Source of the DNA: Stenogyne calaminthoides
Taxonomy: Eukaryota > Streptophyta > Magnoliopsida > Lamiales > Lamiaceae
Assembly: GCA_037126765.1 (NCBI GenBank)
Contig: JBBCBC010000037.1
Location: 8,623,263-8,687,262 of the forward strand
DNA length: 64,000 nucleotides
Reading direction: 5' to 3'
Positions 33,536 through 45,807 of this stretch are shown in pieces. The notes under the pieces are model-generated. The model worked only from the letters and a program-made list of their open reading frames with translations, ran no database searches and was not told the DNA's origin. A program made the translations under genes and the position numbers. Positions within the stretch are counted from its first letter, which is position 1; every line of letters starts with the position of its first letter.

Positions 33536-34436
33536 GGGTGAGAATTTGCCTTAAACAAAATTGGATGACCTAATTCACAAATAAACCTACAATTAACACA
33601 TTGTATCTTAAAATTCATGTACAGTTACCAAACCCAAGTTGCGGAGGCACGACATGTGGGTTCAACCTGACATACGGCGGCTCCAACATCACCCTGGCCG
33701 CCGGCTACACCTTCGGCTGCATTAAGAAGGTGACTGGGACTTCCTTTCAAGTACAAGGGTTATTGGGCTTGGGCCGAGGCCCATTATTTTAATGACCCAA
33801 TCATCAAGCCTGTACCAGTCCACATTCTCATACTGCTTACCTGGTTACAAGTCAGGCAACTTTAGCGGTTCCTTGAGGTTGGGCTCCATTAGCCAGCCCC
33901 TCAAGATCAGGACCACCCCGTTCCCGTTGCTTAAAAATCCGAGAAGATCATCTTTCTACTACGTCAATCTTATGGCAATTAGGGTTCGCAGAAGAGTTGT
34001 CGCCGGAACAGTCTTTGATTCAGGTCTGTTTTCTATTTTTTATTTAATACTAGTGAAATTGATAGGCACGGTGTTCACCGTACTTGTGAAGCCGGCGTAC
34101 ACGGCGGTGAGAGACGAGGTCCGGCGGCAGATGGGGACAGCCGTGGTTTCGACGCTGGGCGGTTTCGACACGTGCTACACCGTTCCGGTAACTGTTCCGA
34201 CAATAACTTTGATGTTTCAGGGTTTGAACATGAGCCTCCCTCAGGACAACTTCCTGATCCGGAGCAGCGCCGGCAGCACCTCCTGCCTCGCCATGGCGGC
34301 GGCGCCCGACACCGGCGTCAACTCGGTCCTCAACGTCATCGCCTCGTTCCAGCAGCAGAACAACCGCATTCTCATTAATGTCCCCAACTCTAAGCTCGGC
34401 GTCGCACGTGAGCGCTGCACCCAGATATATAATTAA

Positions 34437-35332
34437 TTAAACTAGCTTGTTTATTTATGTCACAATTTCAGAATTTTGTAACCTTATGAATTTGAGTACT
34501 TGATGGTTACAATAAAAAAAAAAATAAGGAGACTATAAATTATAAGATTTTAATGTAATAGGTAATGGAAAATTGGAAACAAATGATCATTTGTTTTTCC
34601 ACAAACGCGCGCACAATATTTAAAACCACGCTTAATATTCAAAATTATTAATTTTTACGCCATATTTATTAGGAGAATTTAATATATTGCTTAAGTAGGA
34701 TTTTTTGGGGGGCCGGTAATTTACTATGTTTTGGACCTTTTGGTAATTTTTTTTTTAAAAAAAAATTATAATTGCTTTTAAAAAATAAAAACCTTCTAAA
34801 TTTGTAGCCCCTATCTCCGTGGCGTCAGTAATAAACCTGAGTTTCGTGGAATAATATCCAACCTCAATTGTAATAAGGCAACATGACATCAGTGTAAAAT
34901 GTATATAAATGTTTTCTTAAATAAAAATAGTAGTGAATTGTTGTCAAAAAAAAAAAGTAGTAAATTTGGAAATTGTGTAGGTGAATAAAAATACACAAAA
35001 TAAGATTCTATATTCGGAATAAAGTTGTCTTTTGAAAATAGATAACGCAAGGTTAATTTTGTTTCCTTTTTTTTTTAGATTTGGAATAGGATTTGGGAAA
35101 AAAAAAGTAACTAAACAGGCTATGAACCACACATGCGTTAGTCTTGGGCTTATCATATAATTTCGAAAATTGGGCCGAATTATAATTAGCGGCCGCGGTT
35201 ATTGACACCGACCGAATTGGTAAGTACACCCCCCTATCCTTATTTTTTCTTAAATAGACAAATGAAAGTACAATATTACCCTTTTTCAATTTCAACAATT
35301 ATCTTAATTTGTACACCCCAATTTCTCTTGAG
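34437..35332. other. AT-rich spacer
   Basis: 3' flank of the protease pseudogene. No gene or bounded element recognised. Confidence 0.3.
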
Positions 35333-35335
35333 TTA

Positions 35336-38300
35336 GGCCCAATTGGTAGGCATCGAAGAAATTCCTACAAAAATAACCTCAAGACAATTTTAATTGGGGA
35401 TAAATGCTATAAAATTGATTGGTATGAACTATTAAAAAGAGTGTGTCAAAAATTATATGTTTATTGGTAGGTTGTATTAAAAGTGAATAAAATAAAACAA
35501 AAAAATTAATAAATTACTAATTTACCCTTTATCTTCAACAACACCATCATCTTCAACATTATGAAATTAGCAGCAAATTTTACCACATCATCATCATCTT
35601 CAACATCACCCTTCATAACAAATTCAGCAACAAAGAAACCGTACCATTGGTCAATTGCAATCTTGCAAAAATTGAAGAAACCCATCAATTACAGTCCTAA
35701 AAAAATTGCAGTAGCAAAATTCCAAGAACAGTTCTTCTAATTGCATTATCAATTGCTATAAACTACTATTCATGTGCGCAGATTTTTGATACATACATAT
35801 ATACGGCACTGCATATATATAAATATAGATATATATTGAGGTTTTGGGGTTTTCGGAAGAAGATAAGCAGTGGGGTTATGGGAGGTGCTCATCCAATTAA
35901 ATAAAATTACACATCTATTTCCCCAACAAGAAGCCAACAAAACCCCAAAGCATAAATTGAAGAAATCCAAGAAACCCAAAGCACAAATTGAAGAAATCAA
36001 AGTAAAATTGAAGAAATCCAAACTAGGGCGGCAGCCATGGTTATCCTAGGGCGGCGGCGGAGCAAGGCAGGGGGTGGCCATGGTTCTCATAGGGCAGCGC
36101 GGCGGAGCAACGGTGACCGTGGTTCTTTGTGCGCGAGCGATGGCGACCATGGTTCTCATAGTGGCGACGACGACCATGGTTTTGTTGGGATAACATATGT
36201 CAGGATCTATCGGGATGACCTCATAAACACAAATTTAAATTAATAATTATTACTAGCATGAATTTACCTAAGTGAATTCAAATAATAATCAATCCAACAA
36301 CAACACGTCTGAAATAATATTTCACGTAAAAGATCCTAAAGTCGCGAATTTTACAGGAGTTTACGTAAACGCATCTTCGGATTGGAGACGATCCGGCATG
36401 CATGGGATCAAGATCCTGATACCCACCAAAAGTCATTCTCAAGTATTCCCAAGTCCTCGTCCAATAACCCCGGTGGAAGGTTCTCCAATGAACGATTTAT
36501 AAAACAAAAGAAAATAAAAATATTGTGGATTTCTAATATTCCAACGCATGGAACACTAGAAAAAGAATTCATCCCCTTATTTATATAATAGGGGGGCGAA
36601 AAATTGGAGTCCAAATAGGGTTAGGAAATATCTTTTCTTGATCTCCAAGAAATCTTGAATATATCTCATATATTCTTCTTTCCATGCAGATTTTTTTTTT
36701 AAAAAGTCTCACACCCTATTTAATCCTTATTTTCGAAAAAAATAAGAAGGAAGATTTCAAGATTTGATCTTTCTTGAATTTATGAGATATTCTTGTATTC
36801 CAAGAATATACATATCTTTTTCCATAAAATCCTTTCAAGAAAATCAAGAAAATCTTTTATTCCTTCTTATCCTCTAAATTTTCGAAAATTTCCAATTAAA
36901 GAGACCAAGTGGGAGATTTCTTGAATTTATGGGATAATCTTGTATTCCAAGAATACTTATCTTCTTTCCATAAAATCTTTTCAAGAAAAATCTTCTCCTC
37001 TTTCTTTAATTATTTTTTAAAAATATTGAGGAAATATTGCAACAATAATTTATTTTATTTTAAAGACTTTTATTTATTGGACTATAATTTGGGCTACATG
37101 AGGGCCTTTAGGATAATTAAGATGGGCCTTCCAATGGGCTTCGAATTCCAATATTGAGCCACACTATAATTGACCCATTAATATTAATTAATATCAATTT
37201 GTATAATTAATATTGCACTATCCAACTTAACCCATATTACGGTAATATGACTCCTTGATATTATTTCCCGTGTTTAAGATTATTTAGTCCATTAATTAAT
37301 TAAACCAATTGAAAAGCTTTATATTAATTAATATATTTATCCTTTGGAAAGAATGACAACCCAAAACTTTATTATCCATACGTAAAAATTAATCTCACTT
37401 GCAAGATTTGGTATGATAAAGGTTAAAGACATCAAGGGACCAATAAAGCAAGACATTGCAAACACACAATTCTCTCAGTTAATTTAGAAGAATTGTCGTG
37501 TAATTAATATTATTATTTTCAAGATATAGAATTATCGAAGTCGCAATGATTCTCTTCCCATTTATAAGTCAAAGCAATAACTAGTAATCACACACAATCC
37601 ATATATAAGTGACAGAGATTAAGAAATCAACAACCGGCCGAGGTCTAACTCTTCATCCCTTAAGTCAAGCGAATGAGTTTATCCTCTCTGCAGTCCACTT
37701 CAACAAGATCAAATCTTGTTAGTGTAATCTCTTGGTCAAGATGTTCAATCCGAGTCTTACACATCAACTTCTACCAATAGATTGTTCGGATCTATCTAAG
37801 TTGTGAAACACACACTCGTTTACAAGGAACTGTTAACGTGATCTTCTGTGATCTGGTATCACCACGTTAACTACAATGTAACGCGTCTTTCTTAAATCGG
37901 TTTGCAATAAATATATATAACATTCAATCATATTTAAAATAACGGTGATAACAATTTATTTCAGTAAATAAGTGTTTAATACATAGGTTATACAAAGTAA
38001 AAGCATACTTACACGTATAACCCCAACAGGTTCTTCGTGCACGAGCGACGGCGGAAAGACGGTGGTAGGAAAAGCACGGGAACAAGGAAGAAGGAAGACA
38101 AATAAATAATAAATGAATTAAGGTTAAATTTGGAAACAATTTTAATGTAGAAGCCACATAATTTTAATACCATGTGAGAAGTGGTATTAACAATACACTT
38201 GTGAACAGTGATTGGGCACATAACTAAGGGCGGGTTGGCTGATAACAACCGGGTGGGCGTGTTAATTTTATGGACTACCAATCAATTTGCTAAATTAGTA

Positions 38301-38343
38301 GGCCATGCCTTTTAGGAGTTATAAACCCCTACCAAATCGGACC
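35336..38343. mobile_element. PIF/Harbinger-type element C, split by a solo LTR
   Basis: The ends are GGCCCAATTGGTAGG (from 35336) and the inverted CCTACCAAATCGGACC (ending 38343), with TTA on both sides (35333-35335 and 38344-38346). Without the inserted solo LTR it is about 1.16 kb. The interior has a GCGGCG-rich stretch with repeats of GGCGACCATGGTTCTC near 36050-36180. No transposase is visible. Confidence 0.75.
36183..38028 (-). mobile_element. Solo LTR (about 1.85 kb) nested in element C
   Basis: The insertion starts TGTTGGGATAAC and ends GTATAACCCCAACA, so it has TG...CA ends with a ~7-bp inverted terminus. The flanks GGTTT (36178-36182) and GGTTC (38029-38033) are a 5-bp duplication with one change. 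Removing the insertion restores a CATGGTTCTTCGTGC context like the nearby repeat at 36118. No internal coding sequence or second LTR exists. The minus strand reads more like an LTR (TGTTGGGGTTATAC start). Copia-type LTR is likely but not proven. Confidence 0.75.
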
Positions 38344-38346
38344 TTA

Positions 38347-39696
38347 ATGTCTGTGTCGCCGCCGAATTACCACCAAGTCGCCGCCGAGTCACCACCGAGA
38401 CTCCAATATGTCATTGCAGATTTGTTTCTGGTCTATTCTTAAAAAATCAAATATTTCGGATTTTTTTTTCAAAAAAAAACAACAAATATCTATTAAAATT
38501 TCGAAAACCTCCTAATATTTTGGAAACATTTTTCGAAAAAAATCAAAAAATTCGTCAAAAGAAAATGAAAAGATGCAGATCTAAATAAATTAGAGAATAA
38601 ATAAATATTTCGGCAAAAAAAATCGAAAGAAGATAATTTTTTCGGAAGTTTTTTTCGAAAATCCAACACTTTATCATAAAACCAGATCCGAAAATCTAAA
38701 AGATTGGTATCAATTTCAAATCTATGGAAAATAACCAATAATCTCTTTTAGATTTTTTTATTATTATTGTTATGTAAAAAAATTACCATTGTTATTTATA
38801 AAAATTATCACTGTTATTTACAAAATTATTACATGTTTAAAAAATATTTTATATTTTTAAACTGTAAATTTTTTGTGCATAATAATGATAACTTTTGTAC
38901 ATAACAATGATAGAGTTCGTATATAAACCTAATTTTCATGGTAGTCTTTATTTTTTATATATTTCCGTATTGCCTTAGTGGAAAATTTGCAGTATTCTTA
39001 TATCTATTCATTTCATATCCTGCAAGTTACAACTTACAAGGCCTGAGTCCAAATCCATTGAAGTAAAGGTCACATTCATCAATCATGGCATGATGTAACT
39101 TGTATGATACTATAAGAGTGTGTTTGGATATTTTTACGGGATGAATTAATTAGGATAGGATTTGACGGGATTGCATTATTCACAAATTAATTTTTGATAC
39201 ATTATTTATTATTTGGATTTTCAGATTATATTTGAGATATTTAATCCCAAATTGGGTACACACTTTGTTTGAATTATGGGTTTAATATTTTTTTCCCAGG
39301 ATTTTCAATTATGCCCTTTATCATTTATATGTTATGTCATACTCTTAATGAAATATTTGTTAAAAAAGGAGGGACATTACTGACATGTAAGTTCCACGTA
39401 ATTATTTTGTGAGTTGCCGGATTAATTCATCACACCCCCCGATATTAGACAATTAAACCCGTGTTCATGAGTTAAATATTGAAAATGGACCCGGGCCTAA
39501 TTTTATACTCGGGCTTTAGTCCACAAACAAAACAACCTAATAAAGCCCAATAAATAATCTAACCAACCTAATATGTATGGATCAATGATCTTTAATAATA
39601 TGAAACTCTATGTTGGGTTGTAGAGGGATAACCTATTCAATGGGTTAACCAATAGTAACGGTTTAGAAAACTCATGTTTACTTGGTATCTATATTT
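38347..39696. other. AT-rich spacer
   Basis: No gene is supported. TTTTTCGAAA-type palindromic text at about 38450-38660 produces short low-complexity frames. 39116-39450 looks like another element fragment without definable ends. Confidence 0.3.
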
Positions 39697-39699
39697 TTA

Positions 39700-41035
39700 G
39701 ACTATCTTTATCGTTGGGGCAAACCAATCCAATCGATAGAAAAAGACAAAAAAGAAATTTAAAAAAAAAATCAAAATTGGTATCCCCTTATCCGATCAGT
39801 GCGGCTAGCAGAACAGGTCAAGTGCGCCGGTCTCAAGAGCTTTGGCTGCCACATGTCACATTGTTACTAAATGTTTATATTTTTATAGGATAATAATTTA
39901 GATTTTCAGTATTTGATATTATCTATAAAAAAAAATTATATCAAAATTCATAATATTTTTTTCTCTATAAATAGACATCAATATTGATATATTTTGAATT
40001 ACAATTCATATTCTCTCATTTCTCTTCCCATTCTATTAATATTCCAAATTCCTATCATTTTTATCATGATCCTATACATCCAAACTATTTTTCTAACTCT
40101 CAAATAATCCAAACACCCAAAATTATCCAAATTTTGAGTATTTTCTAAACAGAATATTATCCAAGCTCTCAATATTATGAAAAATCTCAATTTTCTCCAA
40201 ACCTAAACCAATAATAGAAATTGCATTAGCGCATACATATTAAGATCACTAACTAAATACATAACATGTAGGTTATGAACATAACCTACAATGTTAAATA
40301 CATAACCTATAGATTAAGAACGTAACCTACAACTTTCACGTTGCAACCATGTCCTCTAATAGGATTTGTAACCATGTCAACTAGTTATAAAAGAATTCTT
40401 TCTTTTTTACAAAATGGAATCAAAGAAAGTATATGCACAATATGATCATGATCCAACATAATTTTTTTTGGATGATCCCATAAATGATGATCAAGGTTTT
40501 GAATGCTCAACTGGACGCATTGTAAGTCTATCCGCTTATATGATTAATAGGGAACAACTTCGCAATGATAGAAAGTAAATTTCATATTTCTTAAAAATGA
40601 TTTGATTGAGCATATATGGCAAAAATTTGGTACCGATAATTAAATGTGTAATTTTATTTTCTGAATTGTTGTATTTTACGCATCTATGTAACTTGATATA
40701 CTTATTTACAATTTTATATTCTAATTATTGTAATTTAAACTTAATTATTAAAATCGTAATTTATTTTAAGTGCATAGTAATTTTTTTTTATTAAAATGAC
40801 GAATTTTTAAAATTAAATAATTTAATATATCACTTTATTAATATAATAAAAATCTATTGTAAATAAATATAATTACTAAATAATAGAAAAAAAAATATTT
40901 TAGATTAGGTTAGGTTGTTGATAAAGTATGAAAAATAAGAAAATTGGATTGAGTTGTAAATTGTATATATGGAGGAGAGAAAATGAATTGTTTATTAATG
41001 GGTTGGGTTGGATTGAATTGTAGATAAATATAGTC
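39700..41035. mobile_element. PIF/Harbinger-type element B (1336 bp), parent-like relative of MITE A
   Basis: The ends are GACTATCTTTATC and GATAAATATAGTC, flanked by TTA (39697-39699 and 41036-41038). The first ~320 bp and last ~300 bp match MITE A. The extra middle (about 40010-40740) has a stop-broken reading frame near 40413 (MESKKVYAQYDHDPT, then a stop and FFLDDPINDDQGFE) that could be the remains of a coding gene. It is too short to hold a transposase, so it is non-autonomous. Confidence 0.82.
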
Positions 41036-41099
41036 TTAGATTGATATGTAGAATAAAATTAAATTTACTAAAATAACCCTCAAAGTAATTAACTTATTT

Positions 41100-41530
41100 T
41101 CCTATCTTTTCTTTCCTACCTGTACGTCTTTCATTTCTTAATTTGGAGAATCTTTCCTTCTTCTCCAGATACGTGCCTCTCTCAAATCTCATCCTTCAAT
41201 CTCACATTTTATTTTTCTCTCAAATTTAGCCTTCTTTCCTTTTTTCTCTACTTGCTGATGGCGAGATAATAGTATTCCCTTAAACTCCGCCGTGGTTATT
41301 TTCCTGAAACGCCGCCGCCGCCGCCGTTCTTTCGGAGTCGCCTGCGATGTTGGAGTCGGTTCTGATACAGATAGATTTTGAGCGAGTTTGAATTTTAATT
41401 TCAGATTCATGGTTCCTACTACAATAAAACTCAGGTTAAATTCGAGCGATTTCATTTACGATTTCTTGTGGCGGCTTCAGATTCAGTTTCGTCATGAGGA
41501 GTTTCTTTTTCATCCCTGCTCTCTCTTCTC
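41100..41530. other. CT-rich block with CCGCCG run, unassigned
   Basis: It resembles a gene leader on the plus strand (CT-rich, then GCCGCCGCCGCC). The plus-strand ATG at 41347 opens only a few codons. The opposite frame of 88 codons is Lys/Arg-rich and low in complexity. It could be a promoter/first-exon relic. No product is claimed. Confidence 0.2.
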
Positions 41531-43881
41531 TTTTATTTTATCTTATATAGAATTTCCGAAATTTTAAGTGTGGTAATTCTTTGGTTATAAATTTTCTGAA
41601 AAATTATTCATGTGTTGTTGTATCTCAGAAGAGGAGGAAGGAGAGAGAGGACATAATTGTAAAATATCCATGAATAGTCGGTTGGTTTAATTATCCACCC
41701 AAATGGGAGAATTTATTTAGGGTGTGTTTTGAAACACTTAAAATAGCAGTTATTTATTTTCAAAAGTTATGAAAAATAAATTTTAAAATAAATATTTCTA
41801 AAACTTGTTTTAAGTATTTCAAGACACTAAGAGGTTAACTATTTTTAAAAACTGTTTCTAAATATTTTTAAAAACTGTTTTAAGTAAGGAATTTATTCTG
41901 TGTCAGACGGTTAACCCGCAAATTTAGACACAAGAAGTAAACAGCAAACTGACACCTCCTATTAGTCCAAAACAAGGCTAATCCAGGCTATTGGGCCAAA
42001 GTAAACGAACCCTAAACAAAACAAGCCCTAATACAATAAAATAGAAACAAAAATTTGAGATTCAAAGATTCTTTTTCCCAAAATCAAGAATGGCAAGGCA
42101 TAATGATGAAAAGGGATGGCCATGTATTTAAGGATTGGATGTCTCAATTGATAGTGTTAGAATGTAGTGTACAAAAACAAAAGTAGTAGGTGATGGGACT
42201 TGGGAGGGATAAAGAAAGGGTCTTCTAAATGGAGTAATATTTTTTATTGGCTTGTGTACGGAGAAAAAGGGGTGAGGCAAGTTGGGTGAAGCATAAAATA
42301 ATCCCATCCTTTTATTAATTTGAGCTAAGATTCATTGCATATTGTGTGATCATCATCTTCATAAATCCCATTATATATTCTATCCCCCACTACCCTAACT
42401 TTGCTTTTCCCAACATCCTACACCTACTTGGATCTCTCAATATTTTTGGAATTTTAAACTAATATTGAGGGGTTAGCATTTCCATGATCTAAACACTTTT
42501 CTTAGAGTTTGGGCCATTTTCATCATACTTCTTTACTTTGAAGCCTGTATTTTTGCCTCTTATTAACTTCATAAAAGATTCACTAATATTGACGATATTG
42601 ATTAAATTTAGATTGAAATACACTATAGCATAGTTTTGGAATACATGCCCCCCATTTTTTTTAGTTGATTAGTGGTCAAATAATGTGATTTAGAATGAGA
42701 CTAATGGAAGAAAGTGCCTCTTATTGACGCTTTTGCTCATATTAATATTTGAAATAATATTATGTATATCTCTATCTCACATATTTTTTATAATAAAAAA
42801 TTAGTGTGAACTCGAGTTCTTGAATTTTATTTTTTTAAATATCATTAATTGTTAAATATAAGCACTACCATTGTAATGTTTATATTATCACTTTATAAAA
42901 AAGTAGATCAGCTCACGATTTATTCATATGCTTATATGAACGTTTTATTTACAATATATAATTATATATATATATATAGATGATAACTGTTACATCAAAC
43001 AAGATATAGAAATAGTTAATCTAAAAGGTCCGCATGAACAGGTGTACATGTGACTTGCGAGTTTTGATATGCTTGCCTTTAATCTTTATAGTTAAAAAGG
43101 TTGTGAACTCCAAATTTATGTGCTTCAGATAGGGTTGAGCTTGCCATTTTAATTGATCAGAAAGAATAATTCCTAGCAAATTTATTAGTGGGTTTGTACG
43201 GGAAAACAATGATTTGGCACTTGCCACTTTCTTGAGAAAAGTCCTAAAAGAACCATGGAAGTCGAATACATTATATAAGAAAAGTAAAAAAAAAAAAATC
43301 GATATGAGACGGTCTTATGTCACGTCAATGTATTCCACCCACCATTTTTTAAAGATTAAAACGTCGATGTCCTAAAATAACCATGGGCAGAGTATAATAC
43401 AAATGCCAAAAAAAAAAAAAAATGAAAAAATGAAAAAGAATGTACACTAAAATATACATTCTCTCTATTGTGTTAATTCTAATTTTTTTTTTTAACGTGC
43501 ATTTCACCTTTATAATATGGATACCAATGTAAAGTACTAATTAATTAAATATCAGAATATACTATGACATGTTTAAAAAATAGAAAAGTTAATAATACAG
43601 CTAGAAATTAAAACAACGAGTCCGATAGCTATATTATTAATTTAGTTTGCAAAAAGTAAGACGTCTCATTTAAGATTGGTAGTATTATTGAGATTTGGCG
43701 TGATTCTGTCAGACTCCCCCCACCCCCCAAAAGAAAATCTAATTTTTCTATATATTATTTACATATATATACATGTTATGTTATGTTATGAAATGAAACC
43801 AAGTCAATAGTTTTCTCATACAAATCTTAAAATTAAAATCATACAAATATATCTGTAATTGTGTGTTTGTGCTGACGTGGA
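41531..43881. other. Long AT-rich spacer upstream of the ARGOS-like gene
   Basis: No gene is supported in ~2.3 kb. The last part (43740-43881) has TATA-like text (TCTATATATTATTTACATATATATA) that may serve the ARGOS-like gene. An inverted GAGACGGTCTTAT motif near 43307 resembles common plant repeat ends, without a partner. Confidence 0.3.
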
Positions 43882-44154
43882 ATGGAGCAAGAGATGAATA
43901 GAGAGCAGAGGAGGTGCAGAGTGGGCGAATTAAGAAGGGAGGTGACAAATAACGGCTTATTCAAGGGGTGGTGGTGCTTGGCGGTCTTCACGGCGTCGCT
44001 GCTACTACTGCCGCCGCCGCCGATTCTGCTGATGGTCTTTCCGGTGGGGATAATGGGGCTTCTCATGCTCTTGGCTTTATCTCCGGGCAATGCTGCAGCT
44101 AATTCTGCTGACATTATCATCAATTCTTCTTCTCTCTCACCATTCCAACATTAA
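43882..44154 (+). CDS. ARGOS/OSR-like small membrane protein
   Basis: Single-exon frame of 90 residues. After ~28 charged residues come a hydrophobic segment (about 30-43), a PPPP turn (44-47) and a second hydrophobic segment with PVGIMGLLMLLALSP (54-68). Two membrane helices joined by a Pro-rich loop are the OSR domain of ARGOS, ARL and OSR1. Those proteins raise organ size by promoting cell division or expansion, sit mainly in the ER, and dampen ethylene signalling (family knowledge). Here the Pro-rich loop is shorter than the LPPLPPPP of ARGOS, and the N-terminus is not recognisable. The opposite strand also has an open frame, but it lacks a family match. Confidence 0.7.
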   Translation: MEQEMNREQRRCRVGELRREVTNNGLFKGWWCLAVFTASLLLLPPPPILLMVFPVGIMGLLMLLALSPGNAAANSADIIINSSSLSPFQH

Positions 44155-44925
44155 TTCATTTCTTTGATTCACAATTTATACCTTCATTAATACAAAACTA
44201 CTTTTATACTATGATTGGTGTTAGATTGAATCAAAACTAATTTGTTAGATTCAATTCAAGAACAGTTGGCACATTCGCGGTTAATTGAATAAACTGTTGA
44301 GTACGGTAGTTAGTATTAGAATAAAGTACCAAGCATATTAACTTATGTATTTAATTTTGACATATAATTTTATTTTACTCCTAATACATTCAATACAAAA
44401 TAAACAGAGATTATTATTCATCAAATTTAATTCATTGATCTTTTTTTTTTTTTTTTACATTCAAATTTGTCTCATTCACCGTCCATCTCAAGACTCGATG
44501 CCTTTGGATAATGACTTTTTTTTTAAGAACCTTTTAGAAAAAAAATTGGTAGTTTCTGCTGGTGGTTCCAAAAAATTGATCGTTTCGGTTGATTGTTCCA
44601 AAAAAATTTGATTGTTCCGACTAGTCGTTCCAATTTATTTTTTTGTTCGGGGACAAGAGACATGGGCCATATGGGTAAAAACAAAAGTTTATAACAAAAA
44701 TACATGAGTCACTTAACTATAAAATTGGTATAAAACCTTTTTTTTTTATAGAAAATTAGTAGATTTTTTTTTTTTTTTTCAAAATGGGTATATTATTTTT
44801 TTCCGTAATATTTTGTAATAAAATAATTAATTTATCTTAAAAATATATCCCTAGTTAGTTTGAGTAACTCTCCAATAAAATTTATTCACAATATTAAATT
44901 GATATAATTATATTTATAAATTAAC
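44155..44925. other. Spacer downstream of the ARGOS-like gene
   Basis: AT-rich with long T-runs (44442-44456, 44765-44780). No gene is supported. Confidence 0.3.
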
Positions 44926-44929
44926 ACGA

Positions 44930-45010
44930 ATTGGAATAGCTAAAATGATTAGAGCACCACTATTTATAGTATAAGATTATGAGTTCGAGTCACCATTTGC
45001 TTATAAACTA
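44930..45010 (+). mobile_element. tRNA-derived SINE, family 2 copy 1
   Basis: TTGGAATAGCTAAAATGATTAGAGC is box A-like, and GAGTTCGAGTC (44981-44991) is box B. Between them is AGAGCACCACTA, which also occurs in the copy at 46234-46325. The 3' end and duplication are not clear. Confidence 0.5.
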
Positions 45011-45807
45011 ATATCATAAGATAAAAATTCATATAAAACAGTATCATACATAAGACGGATACTATCTAGCACAAATTAAGACACGACTCCTAAAGTGTTA
45101 AAGCGTCAATATTTAAATTATGTTTCATCTTATTGTGAGATCGTCTAATGCAAATGTGTCACATAAATATAGCGATATTAATTTTAGGATGCTACTAAAT
45201 GACCAGATTTATCCCGAATGATAAGGTTAATTCAATAATTTTATATGATGAAATGAGGGTCGTTTCTTTATTTTTAATAAAATAAGTGATAATTTTATAC
45301 ACAAAAAAAAGTTTGGTGAGTTTGTCATGTCATGTATTTATATTTTATACAAGTCACAAGAATGAAGAATCAAACGAGTATTGAGTAGCCCACGTGAGTT
45401 TAAACCGGCATATACAAACCCAACCCCGGGTTTCGCCACCTTGGCTTTGATCCGCTTCCAACGCTTCTCGCAAAAACAGAACACCCCAAAAATAGTAACA
45501 GCAACAAAGTCCGAAATAAATGCTCTGTCGCAACCCAGATCCCCTTTTTCCACATTCATTCCCATTAATCCATTTATTATTTTCCCCCCTAATATCCTCA
45601 ATCTAGTTTGGCTTTCTTTCATTGAACCCGCCCCAAATTCTCTTTAATCCTATCGCTTCTTATCAATGACGAATGCCCACCCAATTCCAACAAATACCCT
45701 GTTTTTGCAAATGTTAAATTCACCTTACGGAAGAATAGGGGGACTGTAAATACATTACTGCAAAAAGAAAAAAAAATTGCTGTATTTTTAGATTCAGTTA
45801 AAAAATT
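45011..45807. other. Upstream region of the Nudix gene
   Basis: It includes two overlapping minus-strand frames (45338-45622 and 45619-45897) that I do not recognise, and C-rich text resembling a leader. No second gene is claimed, although 45338-45622 has a fairly protein-like composition. Confidence 0.25.

Larger units (their letters stand above)
30455..34435 (+). pseudogene. AED3-like aspartic protease, broken by shifts and element insertions
   Basis: Exon 1 (30455-30882) begins with a Leu-rich signal peptide, then the SNCNAPDQGSTLQLIHVDSP block, then IKIGTPAQTLFMAVDTSND with the first catalytic Asp. These sit in at least three different frames, so there are several small indels. Intron 1 (30883 to about 33620) has been swollen by elements. 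Exon 2 starts near 33621 with LPNPSCGG, has TFGCIKKVTGTS and GLLGLGRGP, shifts again near 33790, and continues in an intact frame 33792-34435. That frame contains YQSTFSYCLP, FSGSLRLG, LLKNPRRSSFYYVNL, the second catalytic VFDSG, GGFDTCYTVP and NSVLNVIASFQQQN, ending in LGVARERCT. A 42-bp in-frame insert or very short intron lies at 34024-34065. Known relatives are secreted apoplastic pepsin-like proteases linked to disease and ageing. This copy cannot give a full protein. Confidence 0.85.

Noticed and set aside
36037..36243. Plus-strand 68-codon Gly/Arg/Ser-rich frame
   Set aside because: It lies across the edge of a transposable element and a solo LTR and comes from GGCGACCATGG repeats, not from a gene.
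41189..41455. Minus-strand 88-codon Arg/Lys-rich frame
   Set aside because: Composition reflects a CCGCCG run. No homologue recognised and the start lacks a plausible context.
43839..44123. Antisense frame over the ARGOS-like gene
   Set aside because: The plus strand has a family-like two-helix layout, while the minus translation has no recognised features.
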